Shown one piece after another: positions 1 to 9,552 of a stretch of DNA of 64,000 bases. Made by a program: the position numbers and the translations under genes. The notes below the pieces were generated by a model, which had not been told where the DNA came from, did no database searches, and saw only the letters and a list, made by a program, of their open reading frames with translations. The DNA is taken from the NCBI GenBank assembly GCA_028673005.1, contig CM054113.1, positions 207,071,504-207,135,503 of the forward strand, read 5' to 3'. Numbering within the stretch: the first letter of the stretch is position 1; every line of letters starts with the position of its first letter. This DNA is from Tanypteryx hageni. Its lineage: Eukaryota > Arthropoda > Insecta > Odonata > Petaluridae.

Positions 1-2
1 TA

Positions 3-570
3 GTAATTACCATACGTAATTATATATCAGCTAATGTTCCTCATCCCCAAAAAAAGAAATTGGGTGAATATGATCCTAGAGAATATGTGATTATATCTAA
101 TGAAAAAATCACTTATGCTATAAAGAGAGGATATAACATTTCTTTTATTCAATTTATACGTTCGATAATAACAGAAAATGATTTTATTGAAGTGCTGAAC
201 GATATTACCGAAGGTATCGTAAAAGGTTATGGCCCAGAAAAGGAACGTTATTTTAGATCATTAGTCACTGGAAGATCAAAAAGAGATTTATCGGGGAGTG
301 ATGATACAGCTGAAAATGGTGATATCTTCGTTTAAACTGATATAATAAAACCTCAAATGATAGGCGATTCGATGAGTAGATGTTTGAGAATCGTTAATTC
401 TAAGAAAAATCTCCAGAAATTTGATCGCATCTATTATTTCCCAATCGAAAAAAAATGAAATCAAAAGCATTGAAATATTGCTAGCTAATCAAAACGGGAA
501 ACCTTATAATTTCTCTCCTGATACAAAACCTTCTACTTTAGTTCTACACTTTATAAAAGTATCACATTAG
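3..570 (+). pseudogene. Minor capsid (penton-like) protein, C-terminal part, with an unrecognised upstream domain
   Basis: The frame is open from the left window edge to a stop at 333-335 and continues in the same frame beyond it. The part after the stop reads PQMIGDSM, LRIV and YYFPIEKK, and then, after a frameshift in the A-run at 448-455, IEILLANQNGKPYNF and LVLHF. That order resembles the C-terminal region of the Polinton single jelly-roll minor capsid protein as I remember it. The first ~110 codons (EYDPREYVIISNEKI, GYGPEKERYF) are not recognised; they could be the same protein, or an upstream gene joined by a deletion. The role would be the capsid vertex protein. One nonsense codon and one frameshift break it. 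The capsid assignment is from motif memory only. Confidence 0.55.
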
Positions 571-628
571 TCAAAATCATCATTATAAATCGAAATGTCA
601 TGCAATGCGGATCGATAATCGGCATATT

Positions 629-1037
629 ATGTCAATCAATGCGGGGGAGACATTGGGTCCGTTTATCAACAAAGTTATGGAGTTCAGAGAGGTAGAGGAT
701 TGGGCGGTTTATTTAGAGAACTATTTCGTCTCGCAAAACCGCTGTAAGCAGTGGAATCAAAGCGGTGGATAGAAAAGCTCTTAGATCCAGTGTGGGTGCC
801 TTGTCCGAATTAGGTACAAGACCCGTTAGTAATATAATGCGTGATCATTTTAAGGAAGCAGGGATGAATTTGAAGAGAAAAGCTGAAGATAAAATTAAAT
901 CGATCGGAGGGATGGGTTTACGTATTAGTAAGCGACCCAAATTGAGGAAAATAAAAAGAACGACCATACATAATAAGCACCATTCGGGAAAGACTAAGCG
1001 GGGAGTGAACACGTTTACTCACGATATATTTTCATAA
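629..1037 (+). pseudogene. Small basic glycine-rich Polinton virion protein (adenovirus pX/pVI-like)
   Basis: An ATG at 629 opens a frame that shifts within the G-run at 643-647 into one reading DIGSVYQQSYG and GRGLGGLFRELF. That frame ends at a TAA (745-747), and the protein resumes in a third frame from about 759 (ALSELGTRPVSN) to the stop at 1035-1037. The tyrosine/glycine-rich start, the amphipathic GLGGLF stretch, the Lys/Arg-rich tail (KRPKLRKIKR) and the DIFS end match the small protein encoded just before the major capsid gene in many Polintons, often compared with adenovirus core or membrane-lytic proteins. The stop overlaps the next ATG (TAATG), a tight virus-like arrangement. Broken by two frameshifts. 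The functional label is by family analogy. Confidence 0.6.
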
Positions 1038-2252
1038 TGGCTAATGAATGCATGCTCACTTCTCTATATTTATTCGATAAACCTACTTATCAAACGAACA
1101 TTTTATCGAAACAAGTGATTCCTTATTAACCGACATCTTCTGTAGATAATCAATCTGTAATAGAATTCAGAGTTAAAAATTCTGGTGATTTATACGCAGA
1201 TTTAAATAACGCATGCTTAAAGCTGAAAGTTAAATTTTGTAAAGAAGATGGGGCAGATTATAAGTCAGCAGATTCCGAACATCTGGGGGTGGTTAATAAC
1301 CTCCTACATTCCTTATTCTCCCAATGTAACGTTTATTTAAATGGAATACAAGTCACACCATCGGAAGATAATTATCATTATCGTACTTACATAGAAACTC
1401 TCCTAAATTACGGGCAAGATGCTGCATCTACACATTTGAGATGCGCTGGATGGTTACCGGATAGTGGGAACAGATATTAATTCGCAAACTTCAACTAATC
1501 CAAAATTTGTAGAGAGAAAGAAACAATATGCTGACAGTGCTACTGTAAAACTTGTAGGTAGACTCCATGCAGATGTGCTGAATCAATCTCGGCTGCTCCT
1601 GAATGGAATCGAGTTGGTAATTAAACTGACTTACGCGAGACCTAGTTTTTACATAATGGAGAAAATAATGGAAATTCATTTCTGAAAATTCTTGACGCTA
1701 CTTTATACTTTCGACACTTTATATATATATATATCCGTAAAAACGAGTTGAGGTTAAAACTTTTACGATTCCAAAAGGTACCCGCACGTTAAATTTGGAT
1801 AACGTTGTAATGAGGCAATTACCAGAAACTATGATTTTCACTATGGTAGATAACGGATCGTATGTTGGAGAGAGGGAAAAAAATTCTTTCTCATTCAATC
1901 ATTATTCTCTATCAGATTTTAATTTAACGGTGTTCAAATCCCTCCGGGAGGGTCGAAGATGAGTTTTACTGAGAAACTTTACACTCAAGCATACTATTCT
2001 CTGTATCAAGGATTAATTATAGAACACCATGATAAGGGTAATCAAATATCGATGGAAATGTTTGCTCATGGGTACTTATTAGCACTCGATTTAACACCTG
2101 ACGGATCCGGTAACACTGACTATAGCAGTCTGCCGGAAAAGGGAAATTTCGAATATCCTCCATATAAAACAATTACCTGTATAGTTTATGCCGAATACAT
2201 GACATTCATCGAGATAGATAAAGATAGAAACATCCACACATTCTTTTCATAA
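1037..2252 (+). pseudogene. Polinton double jelly-roll major capsid protein (F54H12.2-like)
   Basis: Starting at the ATG overlapping the previous stop, the product matches the F54H12.2-like Polinton protein along its length. Landmarks are LHSLFSQCNVYLNG and YRTYIETLLNYG (1300-1420), GRLHADVLNQSRLLLNG (1557-1610), VEVKTFTIPKG and LDNVVMRQLPE (1750-1830), then AYYSLYQGL, ALDLTPDGSGN and CIVYAEY (1985-2200). I regard this family as the double jelly-roll major capsid protein that forms the shell. The gene is dead: a TAA at 1127-1129, a frameshift near 1465-1480, a TGA at 1683-1685, an AT-repeat expansion with a further stop around 1720-1740, and a frameshift near 1940-1960. The ~400-residue span is near the family's length. 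The last ~97 codons (1959-2252) are intact. Confidence 0.85.
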
Positions 2253-2259
2253 ATTCGCA

Positions 2260-2583
2260 ATGAACACGAGAGATATCGTCGATACCCTTTCCAAAGACAA
2301 TCGAACGAGAAGATTTTTCGTGGAGTTTTTCCTCCAGATCATTTACCTCATCAGCCAAAACCTAGAATTTATAAACTTTGATCAATCTAATAAACCTAGG
2401 AGTCATTGGGTTGCAGTTCACGTGATAGACCATTATTACGCCGAATATTTCGATACATACGGATATCCACCCCTCATTTACGAAACCATCTCTTTCCTCC
2501 AACCGTTTTCCTACATCGAAAATCCATTTCGACTCCAAAGTTATCACTCTGACATACGTGACCTGCAAAAAACGCGTGGATAA
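2260..2583 (+). pseudogene. Adenain-like (C5) cysteine protease, truncated before the catalytic cysteine
   Basis: The start MNTRDIVDTL is the typical N-terminus of the Polinton/adintovirus maturation protease, which cleaves capsid precursors. Two of the three catalytic positions are visible: His49 in SHWVAVH and Asp65 in AEYFDTYG. The conserved Cys that should follow the LQSY segment near residue 92 is absent; the frame runs into DIRDLQKTRG and stops at 2581-2583, well short of the ~200 residues usual for the family. Residues ~20-38 also look wrong in this frame and family-like in the next (about 2316-2380), so two compensating indels lie there. It starts seven bases after the capsid gene. 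Certainly inactive. Confidence 0.85.
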
Positions 2584-2930
2584 ATTATTCGATTGATTCT
2601 CTTATTTTAATATATATAAATAATCATAAATGAGATTTGATAAATTAATTATTTTTATAGATTACTAAACTTGAGTAATTTTCTGTATATTCAAATTTAT
2701 TTGGCATATATTTTTGGTTAAAAATTTTTCAGATTTTGCGGAAAATTATTCTAGTAATAGATAATTTGGGAAAAAATTAAACTGCTGCTCGAAAATAAAT
2801 GAACTCCAACGCATTATGCAATCTAGGACAAGCAACCAATCGCCGAGGATTTAAGAATTCCACTTTCACATCTTCCAGCATAACCTTCCCCTCACTCCTG
2901 CCACCCCTCCATCAGTAATAGTAGGTTATA
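2584..2930. other. AT-rich gap between protease and next gene
   Basis: About 350 bases of AT-rich DNA with no open frame or recognisable repeat. The missing 3' part of the protease gene was probably lost here by deletion. It may have held the promoter of the next gene, but I see no convincing motif. Confidence 0.6.
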
Positions 2931-3661
2931 TTGAAATATATAAACTCCACACAATCATTCGTTATGCAGAGTTCGAGCAGTTCAGGTGTTCTACCGAAAC
3001 GGGGGAGAAGTGTTTCAAGACCGGAGTTATCCAATCTGCAATTATCACCACTATCGTCATCGCCACCACAGCTATTCAGTCTGCAAGCAGATCTCACATC
3101 ACCCCCAAAGTCATCGCGGAAGAAGAATATTTGTGAAAAAAATCAACTCTTATTGGAAACTGTGTACTATCTGAATAATAAGAAAGTGAAAAGTGTTAGT
3201 GTTGGGTTTAATCATTGTGAAACTTTTGAATTGTGTGTTCAATTTACTCAAATCGGTAAAGGGGCAGTCAATCTGAGTAATGATCAATGGCTTAATTTAT
3301 TCGAACAAAAAGATATAATTTCTAACTATTTTAATTCTGATAGCAAACCAATCATTGAAAAGCTACCATTACGATTTGTAAAGTATTTCGGAGCTAAACA
3401 TTTAATAATCAAAGGTGACCGTCGCTCGGTAAGCTATTGGTGCAATCTAAACCTTTGAATTTAACATTAAATACTTTAATTAAAGAATCTTCAAACGTAA
3501 AAGAATATTATGAAAGTTTCATGAATGTTGGCTGCATAATCGGTCTACATAACGTTATCGATATAGCTAAACCAATAGGCAGCAAAATCGATTTTGAAAG
3601 ATTAAATTTGGAAATCCCTATACATTGCTCAATCGGAGAATTTTTATTACAGCGCATGTGA
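2931..3661 (+). pseudogene. Unrecognised Polinton accessory protein with Ser/Pro-rich N-terminus
   Basis: An ATG at 2931 opens a 175-codon frame. The first ~65 residues are rich in Ser, Pro and Arg (LSPLSSSPPQLF), then a compact domain follows: LLLETVYYLNNKKVKSVSVG, NHCETFELCVQFTQIGKG, QWLNLFEQKDII. A frameshift near 3430-3437 moves the product into another frame, which runs to the stop at 3659-3661 (LNTLIKESSNVKEYYE, IPIHCSIGEFLLQRM). The total is about 240 residues with only one break, so it is better preserved than the capsid gene. I do not recognise the family. Its position between protease and BIR gene suggests an accessory or DNA-binding virion protein, but nothing visible proves it. 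No membrane segment or zinc-finger pattern is seen. Confidence 0.5.
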
Positions 3662-3724
3662 AATGACTGCAGTCACTGGCGCGGAATTAAAACTCCCGTA
3701 AACTGCTACTCTGTGTGTGCGTGA

Positions 3725-4451
3725 ATGATGGAGTCTGTTCCTGGCGATGGAGCTAATACTCCCGTAAACCAAACTCCATTAGAGATTTTTCAATTTAGAA
3801 ATGGTATAGTAGATTTTCAAGCCTTTCGTAAACAAAAGAACGAATTTGTAGTCAAAGAATTGGCTACTTGCGATATTGACAATGATTAAAGCCAATCATG
3901 GATTTTTTCATCACCACGTGAATTTATTTGTAAAAAAGAAACTTCATGGCTTACCAAATACTATCACGGAATGGAGGTAGAAGAAGGTGAAATCACCCAT
4001 GAAAATTCCGAAAATGTAGTTGAAATATGCATTAGGTTTTCATCTTTTTTTCATAAAAGGTTTAGAAAAATGTAAATTCTTATCCGATATAATAGGACAT
4101 AAAGTCATCGATTTACTCGTTTTTGACTGCCCTCCGATTTCACAATTACCCTCATCAGGTAAAAGATGTATGCTATATAAACATAGAAATGATGGCAATT
4201 TAATGTGTGCTGTGGATAATTGTCACAAAGTTAAGAACTGGTTTCGGCAAAATGTTGACCTAAAAAATGAATCTGATAGACACATATTATTCAATTCCTT
4301 TCCTAAAAATCAATTTATTTTCGATGTATATAAAATGGCTTCTGTTGGATTTATTTATTCTGGATATGTGGGCATGACTATTTGTAGTAAATGCGGTGTA
4401 AATGTATACGAGTGGGAAAAAGGAGATGATCCTAAAAAGGAACGTGATTAG
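3725..4451 (+). pseudogene. Accessory protein ending in a truncated BIR (IAP-like) zinc finger
   Basis: Twin ATGs at 3725/3728 start a frame with LEIFQFRNGIVDFQAF that hits TAA at 3887-3889, continues in frame (SSPREFICKKETSWL, YYHGMEVEEGE), then shifts near 4030 into a frame ending at 4449-4451. The middle (IKGLEKCKFLSDII, DCPPISQLP, CAVDNCHKVKNWF) resembles uncharacterised arthropod proteins I cannot name. The last ~40 residues are a BIR half: MASVGFIYSG, then CSKC, a Trp (YEWEKG) and GDDP, the order found in IAP BIR repeats. The His and last Cys that complete zinc binding are missing because the frame stops six codons after GDDP. BIR proteins of the IAP group bind caspases or IAP antagonists, so an anti-death role is plausible for the ancestor. 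The BIR call is motif-based; the N-terminal function is unknown. Confidence 0.65.
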
Positions 4452-4560
4452 AATGTTTCATTAGGATTTGAGACTCGGCAGAGGACGGACGCGTGCATAA
4501 AGTGAGTTTCTCAAAGAAAGACGCATCCAGATATTCTACGCATCAGATCGCTCTCCAAAG

Positions 4561-4638
4561 GTAATTTATTTTTTATTTAAAATTATTATTATATTATAAA
4601 TCTAAGCAATCATTGATTTGAAAATAATTACTTTTTAG
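4561..4638 (+). other. Candidate 78-bp intron in the leader of the next small gene
   Basis: A good donor (CCAAAG/GTAATT) at 4560/4561 and a good acceptor (CTTTTTAG) ending at 4638, after an AT-rich tract, bracket a 78-bp interval. The acceptor lies two bases before the ATG at 4641. Upstream, 4455-4560 has no long open frame and could be a 5' leader exon. Short introns of this kind are normal in arthropods. Inferred from splice motifs only. Confidence 0.4.
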
Positions 4639-4640
4639 TT

Positions 4641-4985
4641 ATGGACTTAAAACAACTTGCAATTATACATAAAGTTGGGTCGGCTATTCGGATCTATCAT
4701 GAACATGGTTGGAAGAAGATGAAATTGGAGGATCTGAAATTTATACCTTTTAATTATACTGAATTGTATCATGCACGTGACATTCATTAGGTAACGACCA
4801 CATTTCCCGAATTACAAGAATTAGAAGATTGGTGTCAGAGGGAACGATATCATCCATGCCTGGAACACTACAATAAAGGAGAAATTCATTTCGATGGGCC
4901 ACCTCCTTTGAAAAAAGATTGTTATTTGTGTAGTGGGTATTTAAAAGGTGATAATGATCGTATTTTATTGGAAATAAAAACTTGA
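4641..4985 (+). pseudogene. Small Cys/His-containing Polinton accessory protein, one nonsense codon
   Basis: From the ATG at 4641 one frame runs 114 codons to TGA (4983-4985), interrupted only by a TAG at 4788-4790. The first half (MDLKQLAIIHKVG, IYHEHGWKKMKLEDLKF) looks helical and basic; the second half carries Trp, Cys and His (LEDWCQRERYHPCLEHYN) and a CxxC pair (KKDCYLCSGY), so metal binding is possible. No family is recognised. It is the last gene-like segment before the 98-bp tandem repeat. The long single frame, the upstream splice acceptor and the colinear strand support a real former gene. An open frame on the other strand over this interval is an antisense shadow. Confidence 0.45.
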
Positions 4986-5030
4986 TCAATCTGCTCAATA
5001 TTTCGTTTCATTTTTACGTACTCAAATCCG

Positions 5031-5265
5031 CCGCCATCCAAAATACCAACCCAGAAAGTTTACTTCGATTCGAATATACCGCGCATTCGGCACTGTCAAC
5101 AGCAAAATTTTAACTCAATTCGAATCTGCCGCCATCCAAGATACCAACAGTAAAATTTTAACTAGATTCGAATATACCGCGCATTCGGCGCTGTGAACAG
5201 CATAATTTTAACTAGATTCAAAGTCCCCGCCTTCCAAGACACCAACATTACATTGCGCATTACGA
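5031..5265. repeat. 98-bp tandem repeat, about 2.4 copies
   Basis: CCGCCATCCAA recurs at 5031 and 5129, and a variant (CCGCCTTCCAA) at 5227, an exact 98-bp period. Each unit also carries ATACCAAC, then TTCGAATATACCGCGCATTC, then AATTTTAACT. The third copy fades after ~40 bases. The array starts 46 bases after the last gene remnant of the Polinton and could be subterminal to it. Confidence 0.85.
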
Positions 5266-8200
5266 TCGTCTTTTGTTATGACGTCATTACGATACTATTT
5301 TGTTTAACTTTAGCTCACAGTTCCATCGACAGGTGGCGTCACTGTCGCTGTGCCAAACTCCCCATTCCTATTCTACTCATATCAGTACCTACAGATTCAA
5401 TTAATGAAAAGCGCTACGGGCATTTTGGATTAAATGTTTGGCTTTAAAATTGTCTGGGGCTCTAATCGACCTTGAAACTGCTATGGAATCCAAAAACGCG
5501 CGATAATTTCATTTGCTAATTTTATAGATTCTTAGTGAGAGATAATCGTAATAAAGAAGAAATTAGAGGAAAAGAAATATATGAATAGAGCAGAGAAAGG
5601 GAAGGAGGCAAAGAGTTTCAGGAAAATAAAAATAAATGGGTAGAATTTAAGTGTAGTTTCTACAATTTTTGCACTCACCTACAATATTATGAATAAGCTG
5701 TGGCCCCGAAACGCAAAGGAAGAGAAATGGGTGCTGAGAGAAGTGTGAGGTTAGCGGAAAAAGTTTTTTTCCCTTTAATCCCATTTTCCCATTCGTTTTC
5801 AGTACCTACATTCGCGATTTCAATGTTCGCGCTGTTTTCCGGGAACATAAAACCGCCGCGAACACGTAGCGACTTCTGTAATGAGTGAGGCGGAAAAATG
5901 AGGAGAGAGAAAACGTAGAAAGAGGAACGGAGACAGAGAGAGGGACGAGAGCACGGAGATAGAGGGAAGAAGACAAAAGGGGCGGATCTAGGAACACAAA
6001 CTCTCGTAATTTATTGACGCTGTCCATCGACAGCGCCTCATTGGCAATGGCGTCCCGACGACAATGATCGATGGCGGATGATTGCAGTTGTAGCGGCGTC
6101 GTCGCATGCGCCTCCCAACCCCCGTAGCATTTTCTTTTTGTAATACCTCCGCCGTGATTCGGAAGGGGGCGAGGAACAGTCGTGCCCCACACCTCCTCCC
6201 AATGTTTTGCGGGCTCCCATTTATAACCGATCGAAGGTCATTTATCCTGCTCCAAAATCCCTACATGTTACCTATCGAAAATAATCTCTCAAATACGAAA
6301 CAGTTGAGAGCGACGCCGAGCAAAATGACTCGTGGGCAATGTTTGTAACAGTCTCTCGGTATATAAGATAGTGGTTCGTTTAATGTATACAGATCATTGT
6401 GAGAATCTATGCTTCGTCCGCCATGAACAGAGGATTTGTCGAGGGATAGGGAGAATTGATTCGATTCGTTAATTTATCACCAAGGTGATGCACAGCAGAA
6501 CGATATCTCGAATGGGTGTACTTTTTTTTAATGCCTTCCAAATTTCGATTAGATAGATGAAAATGCTGTATGTAACTATAGGTAAAATCTAAAAAAAGCG
6601 AGAATATAAATTTTTAGCGAGAATGTATGCAAATATTTTTTAAGAAAAACACGGATTGTATCCACATAACGTTTAAAGAGAAGGCGAATTCAAACAAATC
6701 CCTTCCTTGCAAGTAGATAAAAGTGTATGGCGGGAGGAATCGTTGCAGCATACCTGCACTTCAATGAAAATTTCTATCAGGAAGTCTTATAGCACCCGAG
6801 AAAAAGGATCCTATAGGGTCCTAGGCATAAACAATTACTTCTAAATATGTTCTTTTACAAAGCACTATTCTTATTTAAGCCTAATCATAATAGGCTACCG
6901 GAGATTCATCGAATGTAAATGAAACTTCAAAAACAGAGCATACGATGGTTATTTTCACATTTCAATAAAATCAATGAATAAAAAGGGAAAAATATATAGC
7001 AGGTTTAGTTAAAAGTCCTTAAAATCAAGGCACTGTAATATAGCTTTTATCGATAATAAATATTTCGAAGAGACAACAAAAGTAAAAGCAACATTCAGGA
7101 AAGACGGAGAAAAATTACTGTTGTTAAACAACAAATGAAATCCGATTCCACGAGTATAATCACATTCATTAGAACTTTTCGCAGACTTTCGTGATCAAAG
7201 GTTCTCCTCATTATCCTATCCTTCGCAAACTTCGTTTCTTCATAATTATCCTTTCCTTTTCAAATCGCCTATTGACCGAATTATTTTCTTTTCTCTTATT
7301 TACATAAAATTTAAATTATAGACGGCGCCTTTAATATTGCGGTGCAATTTCAGATCCAGCTAGGCACGAATGCCACTGTAGCATAGTCATCGAACTCTGC
7401 GCTTGACAAAAGCGCCCCATGATATACAGTTTTTTCTGTAGAGCGCCGAAATTTTCCACCCATAAATTTTCCGTTCGCCCTGATTCCTTTATGCATTTAG
7501 ATGGGAGTTTTCGCGCGAAATCTGGGCGGCAGTCACCAAGCATTTCCGAGTTTTAGTGCATCGTCAGGGCCCTTATTTACCACTCGCATCCGCGGTAATC
7601 CTCCTTCCTTCCCCCCGTCGCTATCACCCCCTGGCGAGAGAGCCGGGTGACGAATTTCGGGTCGATAGACGGCTGGAGTTCGCAATTTTATGCATGGTCT
7701 CCCGCCGCTGTGCGCCAAAAATCATTCATTTTTTCGCCGCGTAAATGCGATATATATGTATATATATATGCCGAAAAATGGAGGAACGCGGGCAAATAAA
7801 AGCGCCTCTATCCAACGTCGTACGAATCCCTTATCTCCCAGAGGATTACGAAAAAGCGCCAAAGAGGTGAAATGATAAAAAAGAGGAAAACGGAATGTTT
7901 TTTTCCCAGCGCTGATGAAGTACGTGATTCCTTCTGTTCCTCTTTCTCTCTAAAAAAACACGGAGCAGGTCAAAAACCGAACAAGGCTTTCGTTTAATAT
8001 AATTCTAAAAGGTCGATTTCGGCAGATAAGTAATTTAGCGCTTCGAATCGCATTTATTTGACCAACTACGCGCGTTTGATCGTTCCGAATAACTTAATTA
8101 AATGAATCATTAACGAAATAATGCCATGGGCGAACTGTATTTACGCGTTTATTTCAACATTTACACGTCAGGCTTTTATACGCATTGCTGCTAAAACGAA

Positions 8201-8400
8201 GAGACTTTTTTCAATAGAGTATTTTTAACACCGCACGCTTTGGACTAAAAATTAGGATTAGCCGTTCTTTTTTTCGTTTTGCACATAAAAAACTGAAAAC
8301 TTTAATCTCACTTTTTTATAACAGAAACGAAATTAATATAATGTACTTCTACATATGCAGAGATAATAAGCAAATATAAAATTTTCCTTGGCTAAAAGAA
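5266..8400. other. No gene recognised; mixed intergenic DNA
   Basis: No frame in this 3.1 kb resembles a protein. Visible features are a purine-rich stretch (about 5560-5985), CpG-richer pieces (about 6010-6215 and 7540-7700), a short TA-rich run near 7750-7770, and AT-rich DNA elsewhere. Open frames here are short, overlapping on both strands and of biased composition. Confidence 0.6.
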
Positions 8401-8531
8401 AAGTTTATACGCTGATGCTTTTCCATCCAGAATATATCTGGAAGTGCCTAAACATTAGTATCCTCCTGTTATATGTTATATGTTATATATCATTATATAT
8501 CGACGACTCTTACAGAGGAGGATATAACATA

Positions 8532-9550
8532 CTAGTAGAAGGTGCTTGCATGCTGCAAGCATTTCATCTCACCTTAAAAAAACATTAATTTTTCAGACAG
8601 ATATTTCACCATTAAAATTATTCTAAAGATTTCACCTCTGCAGCGATTTTCGTTTTTCCTACATGTAAAAATAATAGTTTAAAACAATCCCCAAATGTTG
8701 CAATTTTAAACATTTTACATTTTCTCCATTATGGGGTACTAATGCTACACATTTGAGCCAAATTTTAAAGTTGTAGCACTTCTAGAAGTAAAATAATATT
8801 TTTCTAATTGTTTAAAATTTAAACATTTTTAACGGTTGCCGCAATATATATATGGAGAGATTGAAATGTTTATTTGTGCAAATGCACTGTTCTGTAAATA
8901 ATTTGAAAATTGCAGCTTCCTAGCTAATCCCGTAAAACCTAAAAAATTATTAAACTTTAATGTTCAAATGGGGTTAAAACAACCCCTAAAAATTAACAAT
9001 TTTAAAATTTTCCATTTTTATAGTTGGTTATGAGAAAAGTTCTATAATCTTGCAAAATTTCAGCTTCCTAAACTTATTAGATTGGTCTACACACTAGATT
9101 ACGTTTTCCCATGCTAACTTATGGGAGATATTCCGGGGTCTCTGGAGTCGAACCCAAGACACTGAAAGCAAAAATAACAATAATTCCTAATAGATATTGC
9201 TGCCATCTAGCAACACTGATAATTTCATTTTTCTAGTTTACCGGTAAGTGCCCATAATTAATTTACAAAAATGGCGCAATGCTTTTCTTATGGGAAAAAA
9301 CGCAACTTTCGGAATTTCTGGAGTCGAACTCATGTCACTTAGGTAAGAAGTCTCCTTTTATCTGCAGGTTTCTCCATCATATCTACAAAAACTGAAACTT
9401 TGAGCTCTCTAGCTCTTGTAGTCTGGGCTGGACATTAGTATCCTCCTGTTATATCCTTATTAAAAAATATTTCTAATGATGAAATATGAAAAATGAATGT
9501 CTTTTTATCTTGAGATGATATACTTGCAGAATGCAAGCACCAACTACTCG
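8532..9550. mobile_element. 1.02-kb element with inverted hairpin-bearing termini and TA flanks
   Basis: The left end CTAGTAGAAGGTGCTTGCAT and the right end (reverse strand) CGAGTAGTTGGTGCTTGCAT are inverted copies. Each contains a palindrome of the TGCTTGCAnnnTGCAAGCA type and is followed by matching CATCTCA and CATTnATTTTTCA sequence, so the inverted repeats span ~100 bases. TA flanks both ends (8530-8531, 9551-9552), as expected of a TA-duplicating DNA transposon. It has no coding capacity. Two GGAGTCGAAC motifs occur inside (9144-9154, 9320-9330). A second copy lies at 31867-32875. A Helitron-like reading of each end is the alternative. Confidence 0.65.
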
Positions 9551-9552
9551 TA

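Larger units (their letters stand above)
1..5265 (+). mobile_element. Polinton/Maverick (adintovirus-like) relic, partial
   Basis: Several decayed genes in a row on one strand match the virion gene set of Polintons: penton-like C-terminus, small basic Gly-rich protein, double jelly-roll major capsid protein and adenain-like protease, followed by accessory genes including a BIR-ending protein. This set is known from Polintons/adintoviruses, which are both transposons and endogenous viruses. The left side runs out of the window in an open frame, so integrase, DNA polymerase B and ATPase genes may lie further left. The right boundary is not resolved: the last coding remnant ends at 4985 and a 98-bp tandem repeat follows, which may be subterminal. 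No terminal inverted repeat or 6-bp target duplication could be identified. Every gene carries at least one stop or frameshift, so the copy is dead. Confidence 0.85.

Noticed and set aside
4750..4998. 82-codon minus-strand frame over the small Polinton gene
   Set aside because: Antisense shadow of the + strand frame at 4641-4985, which agrees with the strand of all neighbours.
9144..9154. tRNA gene suggested by the GGAGTCGAACC B-box-like motif
   Set aside because: No acceptor stem, anticodon arm or A-box at proper distance; the motif recurs within dispersed repeats.
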